A program made the position numbers and the translations under genes. From positions 123,266 to 187,265 of the forward strand of contig NZ_CP088023.1 of the NCBI RefSeq assembly GCF_013373795.3: 64,000 bases of DNA, written 5' to 3'. Under the pieces are notes generated by a model. That model made no database searches. It saw only the letters and a program-made list of their open reading frames with translations, and was not told where the DNA came from. The DNA is from Bradyrhizobium quebecense (GTDB taxonomy: Bacteria > Pseudomonadota > Alphaproteobacteria > Rhizobiales > Xanthobacteraceae). Shown here one piece after another: positions 25,117 to 34,487 of this stretch. Positions within the stretch are counted from its first letter, which is position 1. Each line of letters starts with the position of its first letter.

Positions 25117-26136
25117 TCACCGGGCTTGCCCGATGAACCGTTCGACGAGCTCTGGCAACTCCTGACGAAGAAAGGTCGCAAACGCCGCTCCTTGCTCATT
25201 TTGCACCTGAATCCTCACGCCGGAGCGCCCGAAAGTGGCCTTGCCAATCACCGGACCGTTCGTCGCTTGGAGTGAGATCTCGTCGGTTGCCTTCCCATCA
25301 TCCACCTTGCTTGAAGCCGCGGCGAGAGCGCTCTGAAAGCGTTCGTCGGACGACGAAACCTTGGCAGTTGCCAAGGTTTCTCTTATCCGATCCCCCGCTG
25401 CGGCATCGCTCTTGACCAACGACGCCAGCAAGGTCCATCGCGGTCGACCCGTCTTCGGAGCCCGGCCGATCGACCGGATCACGTCGTCCGGAACGACCTG
25501 AACGACCGTTCGAAACTTCGTCATTTCCGCATCATCAGCTTTGACCGCAGCCTTGATGTCCCGCGGCCTGAGCCCTTGCGCATCCATCTGAGCGGCAAAT
25601 AACGCGCGCTCAATCCAGCTGAGGTCTTGGCGCTCCGAATTCTCAATGCCCTGGACCAATGCCAATTCGTGATCACTCAGGTCGGCCACCAGTGCGCGGA
25701 TCGGCATCCCAAGCTCGCGGGCCGCCCGCAGACGCCGGCGTCCGTAAACGACCTGGTAGCGACCGGGATTCGACGGATGATTACGGACAAGGATTGGAAC
25801 TTTCTGTCCTTGCTCGCTAAAGGACGTCTTGAAAGCTCTGAAATCCGCCTCGCCGTCGTCGGGCAAACGGTCGATAAACGGGGAGGGGTCAATTGTGTCC
25901 GGCGCCAGCTTTTGGTCGCCGCCCTTCGCAACAAGCGCCTGTAGGCGATCGCGCTCCTCGCGCATCTCCTGGAGCGTGCGCTGGGTCGCGCCGATGATAC
26001 CCGCACCAACCCTGCCGAGCGGACGTGGTGGCTCGCCATGTCCGGATGCGGGCGGCGAATCTCGTTCTTCGGCCGCGTTCGCGGACAACGCGCCGAAGCT
26101 AGCGATGATCGACTTGCCTCCCGGCTTCTTAGTCAT
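25117..26136 (-). CDS. repB: Plasmid partition protein RepB (ParB family)
   Basis: The protein starts at the ATG at 26136, which overlaps the repA stop (ATGA), giving 339 residues. The leader MTKKPGGKSIIASFGALSA is typical of RepB. The ParB nuclease-like domain has DFRAFKTSFSEQGQKVPILV and PGRYQVVYGRRRLRAARELG, followed by the helix-turn-helix region LALVQGIENSERQDLSWIER. RepB binds parS and activates the RepA ATPase for partition. One parS-like palindrome lies within the coding sequence itself (25355-25380, encoding ETLATAKVS). Confidence 0.95.
   Translation of the reverse strand: MTKKPGGKSIIASFGALSANAAEERDSPPASGHGEPPRPLGRVGAGIIGATQRTLQEMREERDRLQALVAKGGDQKLAPDTIDPSPFIDRLPDDGEADFRAFKTSFSEQGQKVPILVRNHPSNPGRYQVVYGRRRLRAARELGMPIRALVADLSDHELALVQGIENSERQDLSWIERALFAAQMDAQGLRPRDIKAAVKADDAEMTKFRTVVQVVPDDVIRSIGRAPKTGRPRWTLLASLVKSDAAAGDRIRETLATAKVSSSDERFQSALAAASSKVDDGKATDEISLQATNGPVIGKATFGRSGVRIQVQNEQGAAFATFLRQELPELVERFIGQAR
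25355..25380. promoter_or_regulatory. Second parS-like palindrome, inside repB
   Basis: GAAACCTTGGCA (25355-25366) and TGCCAAGGTTTC (25369-25380) are perfect inverted repeats around GT. The core is the same as the 34-base palindrome at 25073-25106. Being within a coding region, the shared core is not explained by codon constraint. Confidence 0.7.
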
Positions 26137-27359
26137 GACCGTCCCCAACTTTGCTTGATCAGATCGAGAATCCTATCGTTCACAGCGTCCATGGAATCTT
26201 TGGCGCGCCGGAACGTATCGCGCCCGATATTGCCAGACTCGAGTTCGTACAGCGTTCGCTTGGCGAGCCCTGCGCTCTCAACTGCAGTGCTTTCAACCGC
26301 GGTTGGCGCTAGGACATCATCGGCAAACAGATGCCGCAACAATGAGACGACCTGCGCCTGCGCCTGGTCGTTCGGATCGTGGCGGGTGATGAGGTAGTGC
26401 AGAAAGTCCTGCTGAAGCCGTCCGCCGGCGTCGCGAATAGTCCCGATGAGGCCTTCCATCATCAACAGGAACTGGCTCATCGACATGACGTCGAGCATGG
26501 CTGGATGAACGGTAACGATCATGCCAGTCGAGGCGTAGATGGCGCCGAGTGTGAGGAAGCCTAGGGATGGCGGCGTATCAAGCACGACGACGTCGTAGGC
26601 GTCTTCCACCTCCGCGATCGCCAGACGCAGCCGCTCGAAGAAGATTTCATCCTTTGGTGCTGACCTCGTTGCGAGCACACGCGGTGTTTCGTGCTCGTAT
26701 TCCATGACTTCGATATTGCCCGGAACAAGATCAATGCCGGGGAAGTAGGTCTTGCGCACGATATCGGCCATCGGCCGGCGCTCCGGCCCATAGCGTAGCG
26801 TAGCGTAAATCGTCTCATTCTCGCCGACGTCAACCTCCGGCTGCGCACCGAACATTGCCGAAAGCGAAGCTTGCGGATCGAGATCAATCGCCAGAACGCG
26901 GTAGCCATTCAGCGCTAGGTAGTGGGCGAGGTGCGCAGCCGTCGTCGTCTTCGCACTGCCGCCTTTGAAGTTGACGACGCCGATAATCTGCAGGTGGTCG
27001 CCATCACGCCGATGGGGGAGAAAGCGGAGCGCTTCTAACGGTCTCTGCTCCGCAAGCAGACGCCTGAGTTCGTTGACCTGGTCGAGCGTGTAAACGCGAT
27101 AATTGTTGTCGAGGCGTGTGGGCAGCGGCCCCTTGCCCTCCGACGACAGGGTGCGTAGCAACGCACGCAGCGTCGCTTCGGAGAGCGAGATCAGCTTCGA
27201 GACTTCATGCGTCATGAACCGCCGGAGGGTCTTTTGCGCCTCGGGCGGGTACATTTTCTCGCGAATCGACTGAAGCTGACCCGACAGCAACGCGGCGTGC
27301 CGTATGATCTTGTCTTCGGGTGCTTCAGGACTCGCAGCAATCGCACTTTGCCTTCGCAT
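26133..27359 (-). CDS. repA: Plasmid partition ATPase RepA (ParA family)
   Basis: The 408-residue protein has an N-terminal DNA-binding segment (VSKLISLSEATLRALLRTLS, TLDQVNELRRLLAEQRP) followed by the deviant Walker A motif VVNFKGGSAKTTTAAHLAHY, then VLAIDLDPQASLSAMFG and the Walker B strand DVVVLDTPPSLGFLTLGA. RepA drives plasmid partition and represses the repABC promoter, which should lie in the 395-base region up to traI. The operon order repA-repB-repC is complete, with repA and repB translationally coupled. Confidence 0.95.
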   Translation of the reverse strand: MRRQSAIAASPEAPEDKIIRHAALLSGQLQSIREKMYPPEAQKTLRRFMTHEVSKLISLSEATLRALLRTLSSEGKGPLPTRLDNNYRVYTLDQVNELRRLLAEQRPLEALRFLPHRRDGDHLQIIGVVNFKGGSAKTTTAAHLAHYLALNGYRVLAIDLDPQASLSAMFGAQPEVDVGENETIYATLRYGPERRPMADIVRKTYFPGIDLVPGNIEVMEYEHETPRVLATRSAPKDEIFFERLRLAIAEVEDAYDVVVLDTPPSLGFLTLGAIYASTGMIVTVHPAMLDVMSMSQFLLMMEGLIGTIRDAGGRLQQDFLHYLITRHDPNDQAQAQVVSLLRHLFADDVLAPTAVESTAVESAGLAKRTLYELESGNIGRDTFRRAKDSMDAVNDRILDLIKQSWGRS

Positions 27360-27754
27360 TCGAACTTGAACCCTCTTTTCGGGTTATAGCCCGCAAATCG
27401 CCATCAACCCGATTTGAGGATGGACATGATTTTGCGATTCCGTCCAGCCAATTAAAGTTAACGAGGCGTTAACCCTCGTGCCAGAGTTGCACCTCTCAGC
27501 TGGGCTAGTCTCCTGAATCATCAAACGAATTCAATGCCATGCCGGCGCGCGGCCGTTTATAAACTCCAGCCGAGACACTCATACTTTTATTAGGGTTCAA
27601 AGCCCAAATTTCCGCGTTGCGAGACCGTTTTCGGGGCCATTTTGCCCCGACTCACCCCCGCAGGCGCGAATCGCACTCATAATTTCATTAGTCGCGCCGC
27701 CCTGACGATGATGGCCTTTAGGCCTCCGAACTCGAGAGATTCGGAGCAATACGC
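27360..27754. promoter_or_regulatory. Divergent control region between repA and traI
   Basis: This 395-base AT-richer gap must hold the repABC promoter (leftward) and the traI-trb promoter (rightward). A palindrome GTTAACG-AGG-CGTTAAC lies at 27457-27473 and could be a RepA or regulator operator. A small hairpin CGGGGC/GCCCCG sits near 27635-27652. I looked for a canonical tra box (TraR dyad) and found none that is convincing. Confidence 0.5.
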
Positions 27755-28383
27755 ATGCGGGCAATCGCCGTCCCACCCAAAACATACAGTAACTCGGCCG
27801 TCCTGCTCGATTCGATGCATAGATTTCGCGCCCGCGCCTTCCGCGAGCGTATGAACTGGGAGGTCGAGGTTCGGGACGGCCGAGAAGCCGACCAGTTCGA
27901 CAATTGCCGGCCGACCTACATCCTGACTTTATCCGATCGGAGCGAGGTCACGGGCTGCGCCCGATTGCTGCCGGCGACCGGACCGAACGTGCTGTCGGTG
28001 CCCCTTCCTGAACTCATAGCGTCGGGACTGTTCAAGCCCCACGCCGCTATGATCGAGAGCTCGCGCTTCTGCGTCGATACGTCGATCGAGGCGGGGAGGG
28101 GCAGGGCAGGGCAGGCGCTCCATGACGCCACCTGGACGATGTTCGCCGCGATCATCGAATGGTCGATGGCGAACGGCTATTCCGAGCTCGTCACCGTGAC
28201 CGATGTCCGCATCGAACAGATCCTGCGCCGCGCGGGATGGCCCATGGCGCGGATCGGAGAACCCAAGCCGATCGGCAATACGGCGGCGACGGCGGCCCGC
28301 TGCCCACCGGCCAGGCGAGCTTCGAACGTGTGCGGCCGGAAGGTTACGCCTTTTCGATCTACCCGCTCCGGCATGCGGCTTGA
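27755..28383 (+). pseudogene. traI: Acyl-homoserine-lactone synthase TraI, frameshifted near C-terminus
   Basis: The protein starts MRAIAVPPKTYSNSAVLLDS and carries the LuxI-family pattern: RARAFRERMNWEVEV, READQFDNCRPTYIL, TGCARLLPATGPNVL and MIESSRFCVD. It is normal to about residue 180 (GEPKPIGNT). An extra or missing base near 28290 then diverts the frame, which runs to 28402 with an unrelated tail. The usual tail (PTGQASFERVRPEGYAFSIY) is intact in the next frame and ends at 28383, 16 bases before trbB. TraI would make the N-acyl-homoserine lactone sensed by TraR. The altered tail may lower or abolish activity. Confidence 0.85.
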
Positions 28384-28398
28384 GGGGAGTCCGTCGCG

Positions 28399-29367
28399 AT
28401 GACGCAACTGCGTTCCCATCCGCGCCTGATCCGCAAGCTGCAGGAAGCCCTCGGCGACCAGCTCTGCGTCGCCCTCGATGATGCTTCGGTGGTGGAGATC
28501 ATGCTCAACCCGGACGGCCGACTGTTCATCGAACGGCTCGGCCACGGCATGGCTGCCGCCGGGGAGATGACCGCGGCCGCCGCGGAGATCGTCATCGGCA
28601 GCGTGGCGCATGCGCTCAATTCCGAAGCCGACGACGAGCAGCCGATCATCTCCGGCGAATTGCCGATTGGCGGCCACAGGTTCGAGGGGTTGCTGCCCCC
28701 GATCGTCAAGGCGCCGACCTTCACGATCCGCCGGCGCGCCTCGCGGCTGATACCGCTCGACGACTATGTGAAGAGCCGGGTGATGACGGAGCGCCAGGCC
28801 GACATCATTCGTAACGCCGTCGCCTCGCGCCTCAACATCGTCATTTCTGGCGGCACCGGCTCCGGCAAGACGACGCTGGCGAACGCCGTCATCGCGGAGA
28901 TCGCCAAAACCGCACCGGAGGATCGCATCCTGATCCTGGAGGACACCGCCGAGATCCAGTGTCCGGCCGACAACATCGTCGCGCTGCACACCAGCGACAC
29001 CGTCGACATGGCCCGGCTCCTCAAGAGCACCATGCGGCTCCGGCCCGACCGCATCATCGTCGGCGAGGTTCGCGACGGCGCCGCGCTTACTCTGTTGAAG
29101 GCCTGGAACACGGGGCATCCCGGTGGCGTCGCCACGGTCCACGCCAACACCGCCGAGTCGGCCCTGCGCCGACTCGAGCAGCTCACTGCCGAAGCGAGCC
29201 AGCAGCCGATGCGTGAAGTGATCGGCGAAGCTGTCGACCTCATCGTCTCGATCGAGCGGACCACGAGCGGCCGCGTCCTGCGCGACATCCTCCACGTCGA
29301 GGGCTTCGTCAACGACCGCTACCAGACCGAATCCTATGTCCCAAAGGCGCAAGCCGATGTCGTCTGA
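28399..29367 (+). CDS. trbB: Conjugal transfer ATPase TrbB (VirB11 family)
   Basis: The 322-residue protein is of standard TrbB length. It shows Walker A in [17 protein letters not shown], the Asp box in [14 protein letters not shown], Walker B region [20 protein letters not shown], and the His box in [19 protein letters not shown]. It is the hexameric ATPase at the inner face of the mating-pair formation (type IV secretion) apparatus. It starts the trb block after traI and overlaps trbC by 11 bases. Confidence 0.95.
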   Translation: MTQLRSHPRLIRKLQEALGDQLCVALDDASVVEIMLNPDGRLFIERLGHGMAAAGEMTAAAAEIVIGSVAHALNSEADDEQPIISGELPIGGHRFEGLLPPIVKAPTFTIRRRASRLIPLDDYVKSRVMTERQADIIRNAVASRLNIVISGGTGSGKTTLANAVIAEIAKTAPEDRILILEDTAEIQCPADNIVALHTSDTVDMARLLKSTMRLRPDRIIVGEVRDGAALTLLKAWNTGHPGGVATVHANTAESALRRLEQLTAEASQQPMREVIGEAVDLIVSIERTTSGRVLRDILHVEGFVNDRYQTESYVPKAQADVV

Positions 29368-29746
29368 ACGCCTTGCCGCCCACATCCTATTGGGGCTCGC
29401 GCTCGGCCTCCTGATCGCTCATCCGGCGCTTGCCTCCTCGGGCGGCAGCCTGCCGTGGGAAAGTCCGCTCGAGCAGATCCAGAAATCCATCACCGGCCCG
29501 GTCGCCGGCTTCATCGCGCTCGCGGCCGTGGCGGTCGCCGGCGGCATGCTGATCTTCGGCGGCGAGCTCAACGATTTCGCGCGGCGGCTGATTTACATTG
29601 TGCTTGTCGCCGGCATCCTGCTCGGTGCTACGCAGATCGTCGCCCTGTTCGGCTCGACCGGCGCCTCGATCGGCACGGTTGCGACCGCCACAACGGCCGC
29701 CCCCGTCTCGCCCGGCAGCCGGGCAGGGGAGGCGGCACATGGCTGA
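29357..29746 (+). CDS. trbC: Conjugal transfer pilin TrbC (VirB2 family)
   Basis: The ATG at 29357 lies within the end of trbB; the product has 129 residues. It has a signal sequence ([18 protein letters not shown]) and two hydrophobic segments ([20 protein letters not shown] and [20 protein letters not shown]), the layout of TrbC prepilin, which is processed and cyclised into the mating pilus. The C-terminal tail is Thr, Ala and Ser rich. It overlaps the trbD start by eight bases. Confidence 0.9.
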   Translation: MSSERLAAHILLGLALGLLIAHPALASSGGSLPWESPLEQIQKSITGPVAGFIALAAVAVAGGMLIFGGELNDFARRLIYIVLVAGILLGATQIVALFGSTGASIGTVATATTAAPVSPGSRAGEAAHG

Positions 29747-30038
29747 AGCCGGCTCCGCTCTCGCCCGCTCGCGCATTCACCGCGCCCTTTCGCGCCCCAA
29801 CCTGCTGATGGGCGCCGACCGCGAACTCGTGCTGCTGACGGGGTTTGCGGCCGTCATCCTGATTTTCGTGGTGCTCACCTGGTACGCGGCGCTGTTCGGC
29901 ATCGCGATCTAGACCTTCACCGTCGGTCTGCTGCGGATGATGGCGAAGGCCGATCCGGCGATGCGGCGCGTCTACATGCGTCATGTCGGCTACCGCCAGC
30001 TCTATCGCCCGACCTCATCGCCCTGGCGGCGCTTCTGA
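29739..30038 (+). pseudogene. trbD: Conjugal transfer protein TrbD, interrupted by an amber codon
   Basis: The full frame is 99 codons: [20 protein letters not shown], a membrane segment (LTGFAAVILIFVVLTWYAAL) and, after codon 58, TFTVGLLRMMAKADPAMRRV to the normal TrbD end SSPWRRF. Codon 58 (29910-29912) is TAG where family members have Trp (TGG), a single G to A change. Everything downstream is well preserved, so the change is recent or the codon is suppressed. Without readthrough a 57-residue protein results. TrbD is a VirB3-like inner-membrane partner of the TrbE ATPase and is normally needed for transfer. Confidence 0.9.
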
Positions 30039-30047
30039 GGATCGAGC

Positions 30048-32501
30048 ATGGTTGCGCTGCATTCCTTCCGCCATTCCGGTCCGTCCTTCGCCGATCTCGT
30101 GCCTTACGCGGGACTGGTCGACGACGGCATCGTCCTGCTTAAGGACGGATCGTTGATGGCCGGCTGGTATTTCGCCGGGCCGGACTCGGAGAGCTCGACC
30201 GACGCCGAGCGCAACGACGTCTCCCGCCAGATCAACGCCATCCTGGCCCGCCTCGGCTCGGGCTGGATGATCCAGGTCGAGGCGCTGCGCATTCCGACCA
30301 CGGACTATCCCGCCCGCAAGGACGGCCATTTTCCCGACGCGGTCACGCGCGAGATCGACGAGGAGCGGCGCGCGCATTTCGAACGGGAGAGCGGACATTA
30401 CGAAAGCCGCCACGCCCTGATCCTGAGCTGGCGGCCGCCGGAGCGGCGTAAGTCGGGGCTCGCCAAATACGTCTATTCCGACAAGGACAGCCGCTCGGCG
30501 AGTTTTGCCGACACGGCGCTCGGCAATTTCAGGGCCTCGGTCCGCGAGATCGAGCAATATCTGTCGAACCTGCTCTCGATCCAGCGCATGCGGACCCGCA
30601 CAGTCGAGGAGCGCGGTGGGTCCCGCAGCGCACGCTATGACGAACTCTTTCAGTTCGTGCGCTTCTGCATCACCGGCGAAAACCATCCGGTTCGGCTGCC
30701 CGAGGTCCCGATGTACCTCGACTGGCTCGTCACCGCCGAATATCAGCACGGGCTGACGCCGACGGTCGACGGCCGCTATGTCGGCGTGGTGGCGATCGAC
30801 GGCCTGCCGGCCGAGAGCTGGCCCGGCATCCTGAACATCCTCGACCTGATGCCGCTGACCTACCGCTGGTCATCGCGCTTCATGTTCCTCGACGAGATCG
30901 AAGCGCGCGAACGGCTCGAGCGCACCCGGAAGAAATGGCAGCAGAAGGTCCGGCCCTTCTTCGACCAGCTGTTCCAGACCCAGTCGCGTTCGGTCGACCA
31001 GGACGCCATGGCCATGGTCGCCGAGACGCAGGACGCAATCGCGGAAGCCGCCTCGCAGCTCGTCTCTTACGGCTACTACACGCCCGTCATCGTGCTGCAG
31101 GATCACGATGCCGAACGGCTACGCGAGAAGTGCGAGGGCATTCGCCGGGTCGTCCAGGCCGAGGGTTTTGGCGCTCGCATCGAGACGCTGAACGCCACGG
31201 AGGCCTTTCTCGGCTCGTTGCCCGGCAACTGGTATGCGAACGTCCGCGAGCCACTGATCCACACCCGCAACCTCGCCGACCTCCTGCCGCTCAATTCTGT
31301 CTGGTCGGGAAGCCCGGTCGCGCCATGCCCGTTCTATCCGGAAAGTTCACCGCCGCTGATGCAGGTCGCATCCGGCTCGACGCCGTTCCGGCTGAACCTT
31401 CACACCGACGACGTCGGTCACAGCCTGATCTTCGGTCCGACCGGCTCGGGCAAATCGACCCTGCTGGCGCTGATCGCCGCGCAATTCCGCCGCTACAGGG
31501 ACGCGCAGATCTTCGCCTTCGACAAGGGCCGGTCGTTGATGCCGCTGACGCTCGCGGCCGGCGGCGATCACTATGAGATCGGCGGCGGGGCCGGGGAGGG
31601 GATACAGTTCGCCTTCTGCCCGCTCGCCGAACTTGCGACCGACGCCGACCGCGCCTGGGCGTCGGAATGGATCGAGACACTCGTGGTGCTGCAGGGCGTC
31701 AGCGTCACGCCGGATCATCGCAATGCCATCTCGCGCCAGGTCGCCCTCATGGCGGCGGCACCGGGACGGTCGCTCGCCGATTTCGTGTCGGGCGTGCAGA
31801 TGCGCGAGATCAAGGACGCGTTGCACCACTACACGGTCGACGGCCCGATGGGGCACCTGCTCGACGCCGAGCGCGATGGGCTGACCCTCGGCGGCTTCCA
31901 GACTTTCGAGATCGAGGAGCTGATGAACATGGGCGAGCGCAGCCTCGTGCCCGTGCTCACCTATCTGTTCCGGAGGATCGAGAAGCGCCTGATCGGCGCA
32001 CCCAGCCTTATTCTGCTCGACGAGGCCTGGCTGATGCTGGGTCATCCCGTCTTCCGCGACAAGATCCGCGAATGGCTGAAGGTGCTGCGCAAGGCCAATT
32101 GCGCCGTCGTGCTCGCCACCCAGTCGATCTCGGACGCCGAGCGTTCCGGCATTATCGACGTGCTGAAGGAATCCTGCCCGACGAAGATCTGCCTGCCGAA
32201 CGGAGCGGCGCGCGAACCAGGAACGCGCGAGTTCTATGAACGCCTCGGCTTCAACGAGCGCCAGGTCGAGATCGTCTCGAACGCGATCCCGAAGCGCGAA
32301 TATTACGTCACCTCTCCCGCCGGCCGGCGTCTGTTCGAGATGGCGCTGGGTCCGGTCGCGCTCGCCTTCGTCGGCGCGTCCGGACGGGACGATCTCAAAC
32401 GCATCACGGAACTCAAGACAGCGCACGGCCGCACCTGGCCGGCAAACTGGCTCCAGACCAGGGGGATCGCTCATGCCGATACGCTACTCGCCCATGACTA
32501 G
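30048..32501 (+). CDS. trbE: Conjugal transfer ATPase TrbE (VirB4 family)
   Basis: The 817-residue protein is full length for TrbE. The N-terminal half is the VirB4 non-catalytic region (DDGIVLLKDGSLMAGWYFAG). The ATPase half carries Walker A LIFGPTGSGKSTLLALIAAQ near residue 465, Walker B LILLDEAWLMLGHPVFRD and ANCAVVLATQSISDAERSG. It powers pilus assembly and substrate transfer at the inner membrane. It starts 10 bases after trbD and overlaps trbJ. Confidence 0.95.
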   Translation: MVALHSFRHSGPSFADLVPYAGLVDDGIVLLKDGSLMAGWYFAGPDSESSTDAERNDVSRQINAILARLGSGWMIQVEALRIPTTDYPARKDGHFPDAVTREIDEERRAHFERESGHYESRHALILSWRPPERRKSGLAKYVYSDKDSRSASFADTALGNFRASVREIEQYLSNLLSIQRMRTRTVEERGGSRSARYDELFQFVRFCITGENHPVRLPEVPMYLDWLVTAEYQHGLTPTVDGRYVGVVAIDGLPAESWPGILNILDLMPLTYRWSSRFMFLDEIEARERLERTRKKWQQKVRPFFDQLFQTQSRSVDQDAMAMVAETQDAIAEAASQLVSYGYYTPVIVLQDHDAERLREKCEGIRRVVQAEGFGARIETLNATEAFLGSLPGNWYANVREPLIHTRNLADLLPLNSVWSGSPVAPCPFYPESSPPLMQVASGSTPFRLNLHTDDVGHSLIFGPTGSGKSTLLALIAAQFRRYRDAQIFAFDKGRSLMPLTLAAGGDHYEIGGGAGEGIQFAFCPLAELATDADRAWASEWIETLVVLQGVSVTPDHRNAISRQVALMAAAPGRSLADFVSGVQMREIKDALHHYTVDGPMGHLLDAERDGLTLGGFQTFEIEELMNMGERSLVPVLTYLFRRIEKRLIGAPSLILLDEAWLMLGHPVFRDKIREWLKVLRKANCAVVLATQSISDAERSGIIDVLKESCPTKICLPNGAAREPGTREFYERLGFNERQVEIVSNAIPKREYYVTSPAGRRLFEMALGPVALAFVGASGRDDLKRITELKTAHGRTWPANWLQTRGIAHADTLLAHD

Positions 32502-33291
32502 ATTGGAATTTTTGCGCGGCGCGGCGGTCGCGGCCATGGCGCTGCCGTTCATGGCGAGATCCGCCGTCGCCGGCGGCGGCGCCCTCAGTGGCGGCGCGAC
32601 CGAGTGGACGCAGATGCTCAACAACAGCGAACTCGTCTCGCTGGTCGGCAAATCGGCCGAGCAGGTGAACAATCAGATCAGGCAGATCACGCAGCTCGCC
32701 GAGCAGATTCAGAACCAGTTGAAGATCTATAGCAACATGCTGCAGAACACCGCGCAGTTGCCGAACCACGTCTGGGGACAGGTCCAGAACGATCTTAACC
32801 AGCTCAGGAACGTCGTCAGCCAGGGGCAGGGCATCGCCTTCTCGATGGGCAATATCGACGATGTGTTGAAGCAACGCTTCCAGAGCTACGCCGACTTCAA
32901 GACCAGTCTGCCGAACAACGCCAGCTTCTCGCAGACCTATCAGAACTGGTCCTCGACCAACCGCGACACGATCGGCGGCACGCTGCGCGCCGCCAGCCTC
33001 ACCGCCGATCAATTCTCGAGCGAGGAGGCGACCATGTCGCAGCTCCGCACGATGTCGGAAGGCGCCGACGGTCAGATGAAGGCGCTGCAGGTCGGCCACC
33101 AGATCGCGACACAGCAGGTCGCCCAGATGCAGAAGCTGCGCGGGCTAGTCTCGCAACAGATGACGATGATGGCGACCTGGTATCAGTCGGAGCAGGCCGA
33201 GAAGGATCTCTCCCAGGCGCGCCGGCAGGAGTTCTTCAAATCGACGGCGCCGTCGATGTCGGGCGGGCAGGAGATGCGTCCGAGATGGTGA
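32473..33291 (+). CDS. trbJ: Conjugal transfer protein TrbJ (VirB5-like)
   Basis: The 272-residue protein begins with a signal peptide (LEFLRGAAVAAMALPFMARS) and is then periplasmic and coiled-coil rich (QVNNQIRQITQLAEQIQNQL, QMQKLRGLVSQQMTMMATWY), as in TrbJ/VirB5 minor pilus proteins. Two starts are possible, 32473 and 32494; the first overlaps trbE, the second fits the signal peptide better. It overlaps trbL by seven bases, leaving no room for trbK, the entry-exclusion lipoprotein often found here. Confidence 0.9.
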   Translation: MPIRYSPMTRLEFLRGAAVAAMALPFMARSAVAGGGALSGGATEWTQMLNNSELVSLVGKSAEQVNNQIRQITQLAEQIQNQLKIYSNMLQNTAQLPNHVWGQVQNDLNQLRNVVSQGQGIAFSMGNIDDVLKQRFQSYADFKTSLPNNASFSQTYQNWSSTNRDTIGGTLRAASLTADQFSSEEATMSQLRTMSEGADGQMKALQVGHQIATQQVAQMQKLRGLVSQQMTMMATWYQSEQAEKDLSQARRQEFFKSTAPSMSGGQEMRPRW

Positions 33292-34472
33292 CGGCCTCCT
33301 TTCTCACCCGTCCTTCGACGGTGCTTGCCATTGTTGTCACAGCGGCCGTCTTTCTTCACACCGTCGGTCCGGCAATCGCCGCCGCGGATGGGGGCGTGCT
33401 GACGACGGTCGAGAACCAGGTGGTCACGGCCGCGAAGGGGTGGGAATCGACCGTCACAAACGCCGCAAAATCGCTGTTCTGGATCCTCGCCGGCATCGAG
33501 GTCGGCATCGCCGCGGTCTGGCTCGCCATCCAGGCCGCGACGATCGAAGCCTGGTTCGCCGAGCTCGTGCGCCGGATCATGTTCATCGGCTTCTTCGCCT
33601 TCGTCCTGGCGGAGGGGCCGAGTTTCGCCAAAGCCGTGGTCGACAGCCTGTTCCAGATCGGCGGCGGCAGCGGCTCGGCTTCACCGGCGAACGTCTTCAA
33701 TGCCGGCCTGACGGTCGCCTCCGCCATGTCGCAGAAGATTTCCTTCGGCGTGTTTCAGGACAACGCACTGGCGCTCTCGGCCTCGCTCGCCATGATCGTC
33801 AGCGTCATCGCCTTTTCGCTCGTCGCGGCGATCTTCCTTGCCGTGCTCGTCGAGATGTATGTCGGCCTTCTCGCCGGCATGATCATGCTCGGCCTCGGCG
33901 GATCGTCCTTCACCAAGGACTTTGCGATCCGCTACCTCGTCTACGCCTTCTCGGTCGGCATGAAGCTCATGTCGCTCGTCATGATCGCCAAGATCGGTTC
34001 CGACGTACTGATCGGCCTCGCCCAGGATACGTCGGTCGGCGACCAGTACCAGACCGCGCTCGCCATCGCCGGCATCGCGGTCGTCGTCTTCATCCTCGCG
34101 ATGTACGTGCCGTCCATCGTCCAGGGCGTGGTTCAAGGCGCCTCGGTCAGCAGCGGCATGGAAGTGATCCGGCACGGCGCGCAGGCTGCGAGTTTCGCGG
34201 CCGGAGGCGCTGCCCTCGCGATGGGCGGGGCCAACGCCGGCGCAGCGGCCTTCTCGGCGGCGCGCGCGAGCGGCTCATCGGTCGGCGGCGCCGCCCTTGC
34301 CGGGCTGCGTGGCGCGGCCTCGGCCGGAGGCGCGCTCGCCTCGGCCGCCCACGACAAGGCGATCGGTGCGCCCGGCGCCTATGCCGGATCTCTGCTCGGG
34401 CTCGCCAACGCCAAGCTTGAGAAGAGCGGCGGCGGATCGCCGCCCCCTCCGCCCCAAAAACACGAGAAATGA
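33285..34472 (+). CDS. trbL: Conjugal transfer protein TrbL (VirB6 family)
   Basis: The 395-residue integral membrane protein has an N-terminal signal-like segment (VLAIVVTAAVFLHTVGPAIA) and several further membrane spans (IFLAVLVEMYVGLLAGMIML, AGIAVVVFILAMYVPSIVQG). A flexible Ala/Gly-rich tail ends PPPPPQKHEK. This is the usual TrbL/VirB6 layout, forming part of the inner-membrane channel. The frame is intact and directly follows trbJ. Confidence 0.9.
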   Translation: MVTASFLTRPSTVLAIVVTAAVFLHTVGPAIAAADGGVLTTVENQVVTAAKGWESTVTNAAKSLFWILAGIEVGIAAVWLAIQAATIEAWFAELVRRIMFIGFFAFVLAEGPSFAKAVVDSLFQIGGGSGSASPANVFNAGLTVASAMSQKISFGVFQDNALALSASLAMIVSVIAFSLVAAIFLAVLVEMYVGLLAGMIMLGLGGSSFTKDFAIRYLVYAFSVGMKLMSLVMIAKIGSDVLIGLAQDTSVGDQYQTALAIAGIAVVVFILAMYVPSIVQGVVQGASVSSGMEVIRHGAQAASFAAGGAALAMGGANAGAAAFSAARASGSSVGGAALAGLRGAASAGGALASAAHDKAIGAPGAYAGSLLGLANAKLEKSGGGSPPPPPQKHEK

Positions 34473-34487
34473 CGGAAGAAACGCGTT

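Noticed and set aside
27230..27260. GTCAGCTT inside repA on the minus strand
   Set aside because: The second half-site is shifted and the match lies in conserved coding sequence.
27481..27520. Possible tra box (TraR dyad) around AGAGTTGCACCTCTCAGC
   Set aside because: The two halves are not inverted repeats of each other, so it does not qualify as a TraR dyad.
28177..29385. A 402-codon frame antisense to trbB
   Set aside because: It mirrors the GC-rich codon usage of trbB, has no ribosome site and no recognisable domains. The same applies to long antisense frames under trbE, TrbL, the IS1380 transposase and the outer-membrane protein gene.
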